Of a stretch of 64,000 bases of DNA, positions 27,160 to 36,307 are shown in pieces. This DNA is from Firmicutes bacterium HGW-Firmicutes-7 (lineage in GTDB: Bacteria; Bacillota; Clostridia; Lachnospirales; Vallitaleaceae), in the NCBI GenBank assembly GCA_002841375.1, contig PGZO01000014.1, positions 1 through 64,000 of the forward strand. The letters are read 5' to 3'. Under the pieces are notes generated by a model. It was not told the DNA's origin, ran no database searches, and worked only from the letters and a program-made list of their open reading frames with translations. A program made the position numbers and the translations under genes. Each line of letters starts with the position of its first letter. The stretch's first letter is position 1.

Positions 27160-28038
27160 GTGATAAAAAGTATGACAGGCTTTGGAAGAGGCGAGTTTGA
27201 AAAAGATAAGAGGAAAATTACTGTTGAAATGAAATCTGTCAATCATAGGTATTGTGAAGTGAATGTAAGAATGCCTAGAAAATTAGGTTTTTTAGAAAAT
27301 GAAGTTAGGAGTTATGTCAAACAAAAATTATCAAGAGGTAAAATTGATATTTTTATCTCCTACGAAGACAACTCAGAAAAACTAGAAAATATTAAATTTA
27401 ATGCTGAACTAGCAAAAGAATATCTTAAATATTTTGAACTAATTAGTGAGCAATTTGGCCTTGATAATGATATTAAGGTATCTCACATGACAAGATATCC
27501 AGACGTATTAGTTGTTGAAGAGCAAGATGATGATCAAGAAGAACTTTGGAGTATACTAAAGGGAGCTTTAAGTAGTAGTATTGATCAATTAATTGAAACT
27601 AGGACAATTGAAGGTGAACATCTAAAAGAAGATATGTTAAAGAAGTTGGATGTTATGGTTGATGCCCTAGGTGAAATCAAGGAAAAGACTCCATTTATTG
27701 TAGTGGCTTACAAAGAAAAGCTTGAATCTCGAATAAAAGATTTACTAGAAAATACATCAATTGATGAGGCAAGATTAGCAGTTGAAGTTGCGATTTTTGC
27801 TGACAAAGCTTGTATTGACGAAGAGATTGTAAGACTAATCAGCCATATCGAGCACATGAAAAGCACCTTTAACACTGAATTACCAGTAGGTAGAAAGTTG
27901 GATTTCTTGACGCAAGAAATGAATAGAGAAGCGAATACAATATTATCCAAAGCAAATGCTATCGATATATCAAATCAAGCCTTGGATTTAAAAACAGAAA
28001 TTGAAAAAGTAAGAGAACAAATTCAAAACATAGAGTGA
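27160..28038 (+). CDS. yicC: YicC-family endoribonuclease
   Basis: YicC/YloC proteins are a family of endoribonucleases conserved beside gmk. The 292-residue protein begins with the family hallmark IKSMTGFGRG and includes the segment VNHRYCEVNVRMPRKL, an extended coiled middle, and the C-terminal stretch RKLDFLTQEMNREANTILSKA (read in two parts), highly conserved. GTG 27160 gives the usual MIKSMTGFGR start; ATG 27172 is an alternative. The binding site is weak. It overlaps or abuts remA and is the first gene of a yicC-remA-gmk-rpoZ operon. Confidence 0.93.
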   Translation: MIKSMTGFGRGEFEKDKRKITVEMKSVNHRYCEVNVRMPRKLGFLENEVRSYVKQKLSRGKIDIFISYEDNSEKLENIKFNAELAKEYLKYFELISEQFGLDNDIKVSHMTRYPDVLVVEEQDDDQEELWSILKGALSSSIDQLIETRTIEGEHLKEDMLKKLDVMVDALGEIKEKTPFIVVAYKEKLESRIKDLLENTSIDEARLAVEVAIFADKACIDEEIVRLISHIEHMKSTFNTELPVGRKLDFLTQEMNREANTILSKANAIDISNQALDLKTEIEKVREQIQNIE

Positions 28039-28043
28039 TGAAA

Positions 28044-28298
28044 ATGAATAAACAATTTATTAATATTGGATTTGGAAGCGTTGTTATGGTAGATAAAGTG
28101 ATATCAATAGTAAATCCAGAATCCGCGCCAATAAAAAGAATGATACAAAGTGCTAGAGAGCAAGAGAAGCTTATAGATGCTACCTTTGGTAGAAAAACTA
28201 GAGCTGTTATTATTATGACTACAGGTCATATAATGTTAGCAGGTATACAAGTGGAGACAATAGTAAGTAGATTGGAAAATAATGAAGAAAAAAGATAG
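28044..28298 (+). CDS. remA: RemA-family regulator (DUF370)
   Basis: RemA is a small DNA-binding regulator that in Bacillus activates matrix genes and osmoprotection. The sequence FINIGFGSVVMVDKVISI followed by PESAPIKRMIQSARE and DATFGRKTRAVIIM is diagnostic. I chose ATG 28044 (84 residues, MNKQFINIGFG) because it matches family N-termini and has GAG 8 bases away; GTG 28035 and ATG 28038 would overlap the yicC stop. Conserved position between yicC and gmk. Its targets here are unknown. Confidence 0.92.
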   Translation: MNKQFINIGFGSVVMVDKVISIVNPESAPIKRMIQSAREQEKLIDATFGRKTRAVIIMTTGHIMLAGIQVETIVSRLENNEEKR

Positions 28299-28307
28299 GA
28301 TAATCAT

Positions 28308-28940
28308 ATGAAGAGAAAAGGTATACTTATTATTATTTCAGGTTTTTCAGGGGCTGGAAAAGGTACAATAGTTAGGAAATTGATTGAAAGCAACTTGTTT
28401 TCATTGTCTGTTTCTGCAACTACTCGCAAAGCAAGAGTAGGTGAGAAGGAGGCAGAACATTATTATTTCCTTGAACGAGAAGAGTTTGAAAGAATGATTG
28501 AGAATGATGAGCTTATAGAATGGGCTAATTATTGTGACAATTATTATGGAACGCCTAAAAAGTATGTAAATGAAAAATTAAAAAATGGAAATGATGTTAT
28601 ACTGGAAATCGAAATGCATGGAGCATTACAAGTAAGAGAGAAATTTCCTGATAGTCTACTTGTTTTTGTTACTGCACCTACAGCGAATGAAATTAAACAT
28701 CGCCTTATTCATCGCGGTACTGAAACAATCGAAGTTATTAAAAAACGTTTGGAAAAATCATATCAAGAAATTGATGCTATAGATGATTATGATTATATAG
28801 TTGTTAATGATGGTTTAGAGGATAGTGTTGCTCATATTCATGCAATTATCATTGCTGAGCATGAAAGAGTTGCTAGAAATAAAGATCTAAAAAAGAAATT
28901 AAAAAGAGAATTTGAAGAACTCTTGAAAGGAGATTATTAG
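28308..28940 (+). CDS. gmk: Guanylate kinase
   Basis: Gmk phosphorylates GMP to GDP. The 210-residue protein has the P-loop SGFSGAGKGTIVRKL (about 11-25), the GMP-binding stretch SVSATTRKARVGEKEAEHYYF split across the family motif S-x-T-T-R, and the lid region HRGTETIEVIKKRL. RBS GATAATCAT is poor but the gene starts only 9 bases after remA. rpoZ follows without a gap. Length is typical. Confidence 0.96.
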   Translation: MKRKGILIIISGFSGAGKGTIVRKLIESNLFSLSVSATTRKARVGEKEAEHYYFLEREEFERMIENDELIEWANYCDNYYGTPKKYVNEKLKNGNDVILEIEMHGALQVREKFPDSLLVFVTAPTANEIKHRLIHRGTETIEVIKKRLEKSYQEIDAIDDYDYIVVNDGLEDSVAHIHAIIIAEHERVARNKDLKKKLKREFEELLKGDY

Positions 28941-29156
28941 ATGTTACATCCATCCTATACAGATTTAATGAGTACTATTAATGAAAGAAATTTAACAAAA
29001 GATCAGTTAGTAAGCAGATATTCAATCGTTATTGCAACAGCTAAAAGAGCTAGACAAATTGTAGATGGTGATGAGCCATTAATAAGCAAGAAATCACCTA
29101 GACCATTGTCTAATGCTGTTTGGGAACTTTATGAAGGTTTAATTGACGTAGTTTAA
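28941..29156 (+). CDS. rpoZ: RNA polymerase omega subunit
   Basis: Omega is the small subunit that helps fold beta-prime in RNA polymerase. The 71-residue product shows the clostridial pattern MLHPSYTDLM and SRYSIVIATAKRARQI, followed by SNAVWELYEGLIDVV. The ATG directly follows the gmk stop; AAAGGAG lies 8 bases upstream. It ends the operon with a terminator at 29192. Confidence 0.95.
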   Translation: MLHPSYTDLMSTINERNLTKDQLVSRYSIVIATAKRARQIVDGDEPLISKKSPRPLSNAVWELYEGLIDVV

Positions 29157-29191
29157 CCTTACTTTTCTATTATACGTAAAAATATCAGTTT

Positions 29192-29223
29192 AGTCCTTAC
29201 ATAATTGTAGGGACTTTATTTTT
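29192..29223 (+). terminator. Intrinsic terminator after rpoZ
   Basis: AGTCCTTACA (29192-29201) pairs with TGTAGGGACT (29206-29215), one G-U pair, loop TAAT, then TTATTTTT. Confidence 0.88.
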
Positions 29224-29230
29224 ACTTGTG

Positions 29231-29268
29231 TAACCAGGATTTTAGCTTGTCGCTTCCGATTTTCTTAT
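29231..29268. repeat. Dispersed CCGATTTTC element between rpoZ and priA
   Basis: ACCAGGATTTTAGCTTGTCG and the following CTTCCGATTTTCTT align with the 16585-16618 element at roughly three quarters of positions (AC-AGGATTTTA and CCGATTTTC are the shared blocks). No open frame was seen in the 229-base spacer. Confidence 0.4.
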
Positions 29269-29305
29269 AGATTATGAAAGTTCTCTTAAGTAGTAGCATT
29301 CAACA

Positions 29306-29334
29306 TTGTTTGCTAAATATCATTATGGTATAAT
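29306..29334 (+). promoter_or_regulatory. Sigma-A promoter of the priA operon
   Basis: TTGTTT (29306-29311) and TATAAT (29329-29334), spacing 17. It is the only clear promoter before the priA-def-fmt-rsmB-rlmN-prpC-prkC series. Confidence 0.65.
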
Positions 29335-29385
29335 ATATCATTAAGATAATTTAATATTAATCTTTAAAAGAATGGATGAATACAA

Positions 29386-31626
29386 ATGAAAAAATATGCT
29401 AATATTATTTTAGAAATATCCACAAAAAGCTTAGATAGACCATTCACATATCTTATACCTGAATCACTTCAAAGTTCTGTGGATATCGGCAGTATCGTAA
29501 CAATTCCATTTGGTCCATCTAATCGGGAAGTAAAAGGTTATGTAGTATCTCTAACAGATCAAATACAATTTGATGAAACAAAACTTAAAAGTATTTTCAA
29601 TGTCAATCCAAGTATTAATGTTGAGAGTGATTTAATAAAGCTTGCTTATTGGATACAAAGACGATATACATCAAGTATGCAGGCAGCATTGAAAAGTATG
29701 ATTCCATCTAGTACAGAAATAAATAAAAAATTTAGTAAAAAAATAAGAAGAAATATTTCCATAGAAGCTTTAGATAGGCTAATAGAGGAAAATAGTGCAA
29801 ACAGTAAATGGATTACGAAGCTTGCAGTATTTAGATTGCTTAGGTCTAATGATGAATTATATGAAAAAAATGTAATAAATGAAACAGGAGTTTCTAAAAG
29901 TGTCTTAAAAACACTAGAGAAAAAAGGGTTAATAATCATTGAGGATCATGAAACATATCGGAATCCATTTAATGCGCAAAAAATGAATAAAACTGAAAAG
30001 ATAATGCCAAATTACAATCAACAAAAAGCAATCTATAAAATTGAAACTGCTGTAAGAGAAGGTAATAATGAAGTGTTTCTACTACATGGTGTAACAGGTA
30101 GTGGAAAAACAGAAGTATATATGCAAGTAATCGACCAAGTAATCAACGAGGGGAAACAAGCGATAGTTTTAATTCCGGAAATTGGGTTAACCCCTCAAAC
30201 TGTAAGTAGATTTATTGGGAGGTTCGGAGATATTGTAGGCGTTCTTCATAGCAAACTTTCTCAAGGTGAGAAGTATGATCAATGGAGAAAAGCGAAAGAG
30301 GGAAAGATATCAATAATGATCGGGCCGAGATCAGCAATATTTTCACCATTTGAAAGATTAGGTGCCATCATCATTGATGAAGAACATGAAATGACCTATA
30401 AATCTGAAATGCCACCGAAGTATCACGCAAGGGAAGTTGCAATTAAAAGAGGGAGCATGTCAAATTGTCCCATTGTATTAGGTTCTGCAACCCCATTAAT
30501 AGAAAGCTACTACAAAGCGTTAGAAGGAAAATATACTTTACTCGAACTTACAGATAAGGCAGTGCAGGATGCATCCTTAACAGTAGATATCGTAGATATG
30601 CGAGAAGAACTAATAGAAGGCAACAAGACAATTTTAAGTCATTTACTAAAAGCAAATATAGAAGCTGCTTTAAATAGAAAAGAACAGGTCATATTATTTA
30701 TTAATCGAAGGGGTCATTCAAGCTTTATATCTTGTAGAAAATGCGGATACGTGGTAAAATGTCCAAGTTGTGATATTGCATATACGTATCACTCTAACAA
30801 AGAAAAAATGGTTTGTCATTATTGTGGAAACACAATTAACAAGATTACAACATGTCCAAATTGTTCATCTAAATATATAAAAGAATTTGGTATTGGTACG
30901 CAAAAAGTTGAAAACTATATTAAAAGTGAATTTAAAGATGCTAAAGTACTTAGAATGGATTTTGATACGACTTCTCGAAAAAATGATTATGAGAAAATAC
31001 TTGGGAAGTTTGAAAACGGTGAAGCAGATATATTAATAGGTACACAGATGGTTGCAAAAGGACATCACTTTGAAAATGTTACTGTAGTTGGCGTGATTGC
31101 AGCAGACCTATCTTTATATATAAACGACTTCAGAGCTTGCGAAAGAACTTTTCAACTTGTGACTCAAGTTACTGGAAGAACGGGTAGAGGCGCAAAAAAA
31201 GGCAAGGCTATCATTCAAACGTATTCACCTGATCATTATAGCCTGCAGTGTGCAAAGGAACAAGACTATAAGAAGTTTTATAAAAATGAAATACTATTTA
31301 GAGATATGATGGGGTATCCGCCCTTTTCCAATATAGCTACAATTTTATTGAGTTCCAAGGATGAAGGCGCATTGATTGAAGATGTATTTCAATTAAAGGC
31401 ATTAATTATTAAATTAATTGGTCAAAAAAGCATGACGGTACTTGGCCCTACGCCTGCAAACGTATCAAAATTAAAAAATGCCTATAGATGGCGTATTATT
31501 ATTAAATCAATAGAATTTAAAACTTTAAATCAATTACTGTATGAATTAAATTTTGCAGTTCGTTCTGATAACTTATGGCAACATATGACAATCAATCATG
31601 ACATTAATTCAATGATGTCGAACTAA
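29386..31626 (+). CDS. priA: Primosomal protein N' (PriA helicase)
   Basis: PriA restarts stalled forks by loading DnaB and unwinding with 3'-5' polarity. The 746-residue protein has the N-terminal 3'-DNA-binding domain, a helicase core with Walker A HGVTGSGKTEVY (about 232-243) and DEEH box IIDEEHE, and a zinc region with eight cysteines in CRKCGYVVKCPSC and CHYCGNTINKITTCPNC (about 448-490). TQMVAKGHHF and GRTGRGAKKG are later motifs. Its Shine-Dalgarno is weak (aatggatg). In Bacillus coaBC lies between rpoZ and priA; it is absent here. Confidence 0.96.
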   Translation: MKKYANIILEISTKSLDRPFTYLIPESLQSSVDIGSIVTIPFGPSNREVKGYVVSLTDQIQFDETKLKSIFNVNPSINVESDLIKLAYWIQRRYTSSMQAALKSMIPSSTEINKKFSKKIRRNISIEALDRLIEENSANSKWITKLAVFRLLRSNDELYEKNVINETGVSKSVLKTLEKKGLIIIEDHETYRNPFNAQKMNKTEKIMPNYNQQKAIYKIETAVREGNNEVFLLHGVTGSGKTEVYMQVIDQVINEGKQAIVLIPEIGLTPQTVSRFIGRFGDIVGVLHSKLSQGEKYDQWRKAKEGKISIMIGPRSAIFSPFERLGAIIIDEEHEMTYKSEMPPKYHAREVAIKRGSMSNCPIVLGSATPLIESYYKALEGKYTLLELTDKAVQDASLTVDIVDMREELIEGNKTILSHLLKANIEAALNRKEQVILFINRRGHSSFISCRKCGYVVKCPSCDIAYTYHSNKEKMVCHYCGNTINKITTCPNCSSKYIKEFGIGTQKVENYIKSEFKDAKVLRMDFDTTSRKNDYEKILGKFENGEADILIGTQMVAKGHHFENVTVVGVIAADLSLYINDFRACERTFQLVTQVTGRTGRGAKKGKAIIQTYSPDHYSLQCAKEQDYKKFYKNEILFRDMMGYPPFSNIATILLSSKDEGALIEDVFQLKALIIKLIGQKSMTVLGPTPANVSKLKNAYRWRIIIKSIEFKTLNQLLYELNFAVRSDNLWQHMTINHDINSMMSN

Positions 31627-31650
31627 TATAAAACTTCTAGGAGGTTCAAG

Positions 31651-32103
31651 ATGGCACTAAGAAAAATACGTACAGATAACGATCCAATTTTAAGGAAAAT
31701 ATCTAAGCCAGTAAATGAAATAACAAAGAATGTAAAAACCCTAGCTGGAGATATGCTTGATACAATGTATGAAGCTGAAGGGATTGGCTTAGCCGCACCT
31801 CAAGTTGGGTTATTAAAAAGACTCATTGTTATTGATGTTGGTGATGGACCAATTGTAATGATTAATCCAGAGATTATCCAACAAGACGGAGAGCAAGTGA
31901 ATCAAGAGGGATGTTTAAGTCTTCCGGGGAAAACTGGAGAAGTCGTTAGACCATTTTTTGTTAAAGCTCAAGCACTTAACTTAGATGAAGAAATATTTAC
32001 AATTGAAGGTGAAGGTTTACTAGCGAGAGCGATTTGTCATGAAATTGACCATTTAAATGGAATATTATTTACTGATTTAGTAAAAAACATTATAAAAGAG
32101 TAG
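31651..32103 (+). CDS. def: Peptide deformylase
   Basis: Def removes the formyl group from nascent N-terminal methionine. In 150 residues the three motifs are complete: GIGLAAPQVG (about 46), EGCLSLPG with the metal-binding Cys (about 89), and HEIDHLNG (about 130) with the two His ligands and catalytic Glu. AGGAGG lies 9 bases before the ATG. It precedes fmt, the enzyme that adds the formyl group. Confidence 0.97.
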   Translation: MALRKIRTDNDPILRKISKPVNEITKNVKTLAGDMLDTMYEAEGIGLAAPQVGLLKRLIVIDVGDGPIVMINPEIIQQDGEQVNQEGCLSLPGKTGEVVRPFFVKAQALNLDEEIFTIEGEGLLARAICHEIDHLNGILFTDLVKNIIKE

Positions 32104-32112
32104 GGTGATGAA

Positions 32113-33048
32113 ATGAAAATACTATTTATGGGAACACCTGATTTTTCAGTACCCACACTTAAAGCGATAATTGATTCTGAACATGAAGTTATTGCAGTCG
32201 TAACGCAGCAAGACAAGCCTAAAGGACGAGGCAATAAAATGACCGTAACACCGGTTAAAGAAGTTGCGTTGGCGTACAACATACCAGTTTATCAACCTCA
32301 TAAGGTTCGAAATGCTGAATTTATTAATCTATTAAAGGATTTACAACCTGATGCAATTGTTGTTATTGCTTTTGGGCAAATACTACCTAAAGCATTGTTA
32401 GAAATACCTAAATACGGTTGTATTAACGTTCATGCGTCTTTGCTTCCTAAGTATCGAGGTGCTGGACCAATTCAATGGGCAGTTATTAATGGTGAGAAGG
32501 AAACAGGTTTAACGACTATGTTTATGGATGTAGGTCTAGATACAGGAGATATGCTCTTAAAAGAAACAGTTATACTTACTGGTGAAGAAACGGGCGGTAG
32601 TCTTCATGATATATTAAGTGTTATAGGTGGACCTTTATTGCTTCATACTTTAAAGCAAATTGAAGAAGGCTCACTTAAAAGAGTGCCTCAAGATGATCAA
32701 GAGGCTACTACTGCGCCGATGTTGACGAAAGAATTAGGAAAAATAAATTGGAATAGCAGTGCGATAGAAATTGAGCGGTTTATTCGCGGATTAAATCCTT
32801 GGCCAAGTGCGTACACATTTTATGAAAATAAAATTCTTAAAATATGGAAATCAGAGATAATAGCGTTCAATGATGATACGATTAAACCAGGTACAATAAT
32901 TGATATCATAAAAAACAAAGGGTTTATCGTTAAGTGTAGGGAAGATAGTTTGTTAATTAAAGAGTTACAACTACAGGGAAAGAATAAAATGGATGCAGCT
33001 TCATTTTTAAGAGGTGTACCATTAAAGGTTGGTAAGGTTTTTGATTAG
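32113..33048 (+). CDS. fmt: Methionyl-tRNA formyltransferase
   Basis: Fmt transfers formyl from 10-formyl-THF (made by the fhs-folD pair in this window) to Met-tRNAi. The 311-residue protein begins with MKILFMGTPDFSVPTL, carries the active-site stretch INVHASLLPKYRGAGPIQWA in the N-terminal half (Asn, His conserved), DVGLDTGDML, and a C-terminal OB-fold domain. GGTGATG precedes the ATG. The def-fmt-rsmB order is conserved. Confidence 0.97.
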   Translation: MKILFMGTPDFSVPTLKAIIDSEHEVIAVVTQQDKPKGRGNKMTVTPVKEVALAYNIPVYQPHKVRNAEFINLLKDLQPDAIVVIAFGQILPKALLEIPKYGCINVHASLLPKYRGAGPIQWAVINGEKETGLTTMFMDVGLDTGDMLLKETVILTGEETGGSLHDILSVIGGPLLLHTLKQIEEGSLKRVPQDDQEATTAPMLTKELGKINWNSSAIEIERFIRGLNPWPSAYTFYENKILKIWKSEIIAFNDDTIKPGTIIDIIKNKGFIVKCREDSLLIKELQLQGKNKMDAASFLRGVPLKVGKVFD

Positions 33049-33073
33049 ATAAACCAATTAATATATTGAATTT

Positions 33074-33096
33074 AACCTAACGAAGGAAGTATCCTT
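33074..33096. repeat. Dispersed CCTAACGAA-type element upstream of rsmB
   Basis: ACCTAACGAAGGAAGTATCC matches the first half of the 14050 element at 14 of the first 16 bases. Its GGAAG appears to serve as the rsmB ribosome binding site. Confidence 0.4.
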
Positions 33097-34466
33097 TGAC
33101 TAATCGATGTTTGGAGATGATTCCCATTAATTTAAGAAATGTCTGTTTGAAAATTTTAGAAGAATTAGAAACAAATAAGCTGTTTATTAATGATGCTTTA
33201 GAAGGGTATTTTAATATGCTAACACTAGCACAACAAGAAAAAGCATTTATTAATAGAGTAGTTTATGGTACAGTAGAGTACGAAATGAAAATAGATTATA
33301 TTATTAATCAATACTCAAAAGTAAAGGCCAGTAAATTAAAAAAACCCATTCTACTAATTCTCAGAATGTCTATATATCAGATGCTCTATATGGAGCATAT
33401 CCCTCATAGCGCTACTATTGACGAAGCAGTTAAGTTGGTTAAAAAGCGAAAGATGATAAATTTAGCTGGATTTGTTAATGGCGTACTACGAAATATCTCA
33501 AGAAACATAGCATCAATAAGTTATCCAAATGAAGATTTAAACAAATCAGAATATTTGTCTATTATGTATTCATTTCCTAAATGGCTGGTAGATTATTTGT
33601 TGGTGCAATATGATTACATGACTGTAAAGGAAATGTTTGAAGATAGTTTAAAAACGCCGAAGTTATGTATTCGACATAATGCTTTAAAGGGTTCAAGAGA
33701 GGAACTACTTCGTAATTTGAAAGAAGATCAACTTGATGTATTAGAAGGTCATTTTTTACCATATGCATATTATTTAGAAAATGCGGGTGCATTAAGAGGT
33801 TTAAAAGCTTTTCAGAAAGGGTTATTTCAAGTGCAAGATGAAAGTTCAATGCTAGTGGGTGAAGTTGCCAATCCTAAGGAGCAGGACCTTGTATTGGATG
33901 TATGTTCTGCACCGGGTGGTAAAACTACACATATGGCTCAAATAATGAATAATAAGGGCTTAATTTATGCTAGAGATGTGTCTGAACGTAAGCTTGAAAT
34001 GATTAAAGAAAACTGTTCAAGACTCGGAATATCTAATGTAGACATTTCTAAACAAGATGCTACAGTTTTTAATGAAAGTTTTGAAAATAAAATTGATATC
34101 GTTGTAACAGATGTGCCTTGTTCAGGACTTGGAATTATAAAGAAAAAACCAGATATTAAATATAATGTGTCTTTAGAGGGCATTTCTAGCTTAATACAAG
34201 TTCAAAAGGAAATATTAAGTACAGCAAGTAAGTACGTTAAAATTGGTGGCTTTTTGATTTACAGCACTTGTACAATCAATAAATGGGAAAATGATAAAAA
34301 TATTGAGTGGTTTTTAGAAAACAATACAAATTTTGATCTAATACCTATTGATAATGATGCAATAAATAAGTTTAATACTGCAAAAGATAAAGAATTTTTA
34401 CAATTACTCCCGACAAATAAAGGTTCAGATGGATTTTTTATTGCAAAAATGAAAAGGATGGCATAA
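33096..34466 (+). CDS. rsmB: 16S rRNA m5C967 methyltransferase
   Basis: RsmB methylates C967 of 16S rRNA. The 456-residue protein has an N-terminal NusB-like RNA-binding domain (about 8-140) and a Rossmann methyltransferase domain with SAM motif DVCSAPGGKTTHMA, and the two cysteine motifs TDVPCSGLGI and YSTCTINKWEND. TTG 33096, with AAGGAAG 7 bases upstream, is the assumed start; ATG 33117 also leaves a complete NusB domain but its only GGAG abuts it. The Shine-Dalgarno sequence lies within a copy of the CCTAACGAAGGAAGT element. Confidence 0.93.
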   Translation: MTNRCLEMIPINLRNVCLKILEELETNKLFINDALEGYFNMLTLAQQEKAFINRVVYGTVEYEMKIDYIINQYSKVKASKLKKPILLILRMSIYQMLYMEHIPHSATIDEAVKLVKKRKMINLAGFVNGVLRNISRNIASISYPNEDLNKSEYLSIMYSFPKWLVDYLLVQYDYMTVKEMFEDSLKTPKLCIRHNALKGSREELLRNLKEDQLDVLEGHFLPYAYYLENAGALRGLKAFQKGLFQVQDESSMLVGEVANPKEQDLVLDVCSAPGGKTTHMAQIMNNKGLIYARDVSERKLEMIKENCSRLGISNVDISKQDATVFNESFENKIDIVVTDVPCSGLGIIKKKPDIKYNVSLEGISSLIQVQKEILSTASKYVKIGGFLIYSTCTINKWENDKNIEWFLENNTNFDLIPIDNDAINKFNTAKDKEFLQLLPTNKGSDGFFIAKMKRMA

Positions 34467-34469
34467 AAT

Positions 34470-35531
34470 ATGAGTAGATTAATAGATATTAAGTCGTTGG
34501 ATCTAGATGAACTGAATGAATTCATCTTATCAATGAATGAAAAAAAATTCAGAAGTAGTCAAATTTATACTTGGCTTCATCAAAAAGGCGTTCATTCATT
34601 TCTTGAAATGACCAACTTATCAAAAGAATTAATAAATAAACTTTCAGAGACTTGTTCTATCGTTAAGGTAGAGCAATTAGATTGTTTAAGTTCAAAGGAA
34701 GATGGAACAAAGAAGTTTCTTTTTGAACTTGAAGATGATCAAGTTGTTGAAAGTGTTTTAATGTCATATAAATATGGAAATTCTGTTTGTATTTCCTCTC
34801 AAGTAGGCTGTAAAATGGGGTGCAAATTTTGTGCATCAACCATTGGTGGATTAGTTAGAAATCTAAAACCATCAGAAATGCTAGAACAAATATATGCCAT
34901 TGAAAAGTTTTCAGGAGAAAAAATATCAAATATTGTTGTTATGGGAACGGGTGAGCCTTTCGATAATTACGACAATTTAATGAAGTTCATTAAAATAATC
35001 AATTCAAAGGAAGGAAGAAACATAGGTCAACGAAATATTACTGTTTCAACTTGTGGCATTGTTCCTAGAATTTATGATTTTGCTGATGCGAATACTGACG
35101 TTAATTTGGCAATATCTCTTCATGCCGCAGGGGATGATGTCAGAGAGAAGCTTATGTCTATTGTTCACCAATTCACTTATGAAGAGTTAATGGCGAGCTG
35201 TAAGTATTATACGAAAACTACGAACAGACGAATAACCTTTGAATATAGTTTGGTTAAAGGAATTAACGATTCAAAAGATGATGCATATCTTTTAACGAGA
35301 AAACTTAAAGGGTTGTTATGTCATGTAAATCTTATCCCAATGAATAATGTAGAAGGTAGACCTTTTGAAAAAAGTGATGAGGAAACAATTAAAAATTTTA
35401 AAAGGATACTTGAGAGTAAAAAAATCACAACAACAATTAGGCGAGCTTTAGGCCAAGAAGTAGACGCAGCATGTGGACAGCTTAGAAGATCATATACTAA
35501 TAAAAGTAATAATGAGTCGAAAAGAACCTGA
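34470..35531 (+). CDS. rlmN: 23S rRNA / tRNA adenine-C2 methyltransferase
   Basis: RlmN is a radical-SAM enzyme methylating A2503 of 23S rRNA and A37 of some tRNAs. The 353-residue product has the cluster motif CKMGCKFCAS (about 111-120), MGTGEPFDNYDN, VSTCGIVPRI and the catalytic Cys of the C-terminal AACGQLR. ATG is 3 bases after the rsmB stop, probably coupled. Normal length. Confidence 0.96.
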   Translation: MSRLIDIKSLDLDELNEFILSMNEKKFRSSQIYTWLHQKGVHSFLEMTNLSKELINKLSETCSIVKVEQLDCLSSKEDGTKKFLFELEDDQVVESVLMSYKYGNSVCISSQVGCKMGCKFCASTIGGLVRNLKPSEMLEQIYAIEKFSGEKISNIVVMGTGEPFDNYDNLMKFIKIINSKEGRNIGQRNITVSTCGIVPRIYDFADANTDVNLAISLHAAGDDVREKLMSIVHQFTYEELMASCKYYTKTTNRRITFEYSLVKGINDSKDDAYLLTRKLKGLLCHVNLIPMNNVEGRPFEKSDEETIKNFKRILESKKITTTIRRALGQEVDAACGQLRRSYTNKSNNESKRT

Positions 35532-35563
35532 TTTAGATGAAGGTTTGTATTGTAGGAGGGAAT

Positions 35564-36292
35564 ATGAAAACGTTTGGAATAACTCATATTGGTCTTGTTC
35601 GAGAAATTAATGAAGACAATTATTTTATGTCAAAAGAGCCTATTGGCAAGCTACCAAACCTCTTTATTATCGCTGATGGAATGGGTGGACACAATGCAGG
35701 CGAAGTGGCTTCAAAGCTTGCGGTAGAAGGGTTTGTTAACTATGTAAAAAACGATTCTAGTACAGAAACAATAGAAGGAATATTTATAAAAGCAACTCAA
35801 TATGCCAACAATGTTATATATGAGAAAGCAATACATACGAGTGAGATGAATGGTATGGGTACCACTATGGTAGCGTGCTCATTAATTGATGATATCCTAT
35901 ATGTGATTAATATTGGAGACAGTAGATTATATGTAATAGACCAGGCACTTAAACAAGTTACGATTGATCATTCCTATGTTGAAGAACTAATTAGGGTTGG
36001 TGAAATAACAAGGGATGAAAGTATTCATCATCCTGCTAAAAATAAAATCACTAGAGCACTTGGTATAGTGCATCATGCTGATCCAGATATCTATAAACTT
36101 AGAGCCAATGAACTTACAAAAATCTTTCTTTGCTCCGATGGCCTTACTACTATGGTAAGAGATGAAAGGATATTTGAAGCACTTAGCTCAAATATAGAAA
36201 TTAGGGAACAAGGGAATATGTTAGTTGACGAAGCTATTAATAATGGCGGTACAGACAATATTACATTACTAATTATAGATATTAAAAACTAG
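35564..36292 (+). CDS. prpC: PP2C-type Ser/Thr protein phosphatase
   Basis: PrpC (Stp) dephosphorylates targets of the partner kinase PrkC encoded directly downstream. The 242-residue protein contains all metal-binding PP2C motifs: REINEDNYF, IADGMGGHNAGE, NIGDSRLY, CSDGLTTM and GGTDNITLL. A longer frame starts at 35537, but GGAGGG (35555-35560) points to ATG 35564 and the resulting N-terminus MKTFGITHIGLVRE fits the family. Confidence 0.95.
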   Translation: MKTFGITHIGLVREINEDNYFMSKEPIGKLPNLFIIADGMGGHNAGEVASKLAVEGFVNYVKNDSSTETIEGIFIKATQYANNVIYEKAIHTSEMNGMGTTMVACSLIDDILYVINIGDSRLYVIDQALKQVTIDHSYVEELIRVGEITRDESIHHPAKNKITRALGIVHHADPDIYKLRANELTKIFLCSDGLTTMVRDERIFEALSSNIEIREQGNMLVDEAINNGGTDNITLLIIDIKN

Positions 36293-36307
36293 AAATGAGG
36301 TGAAATA

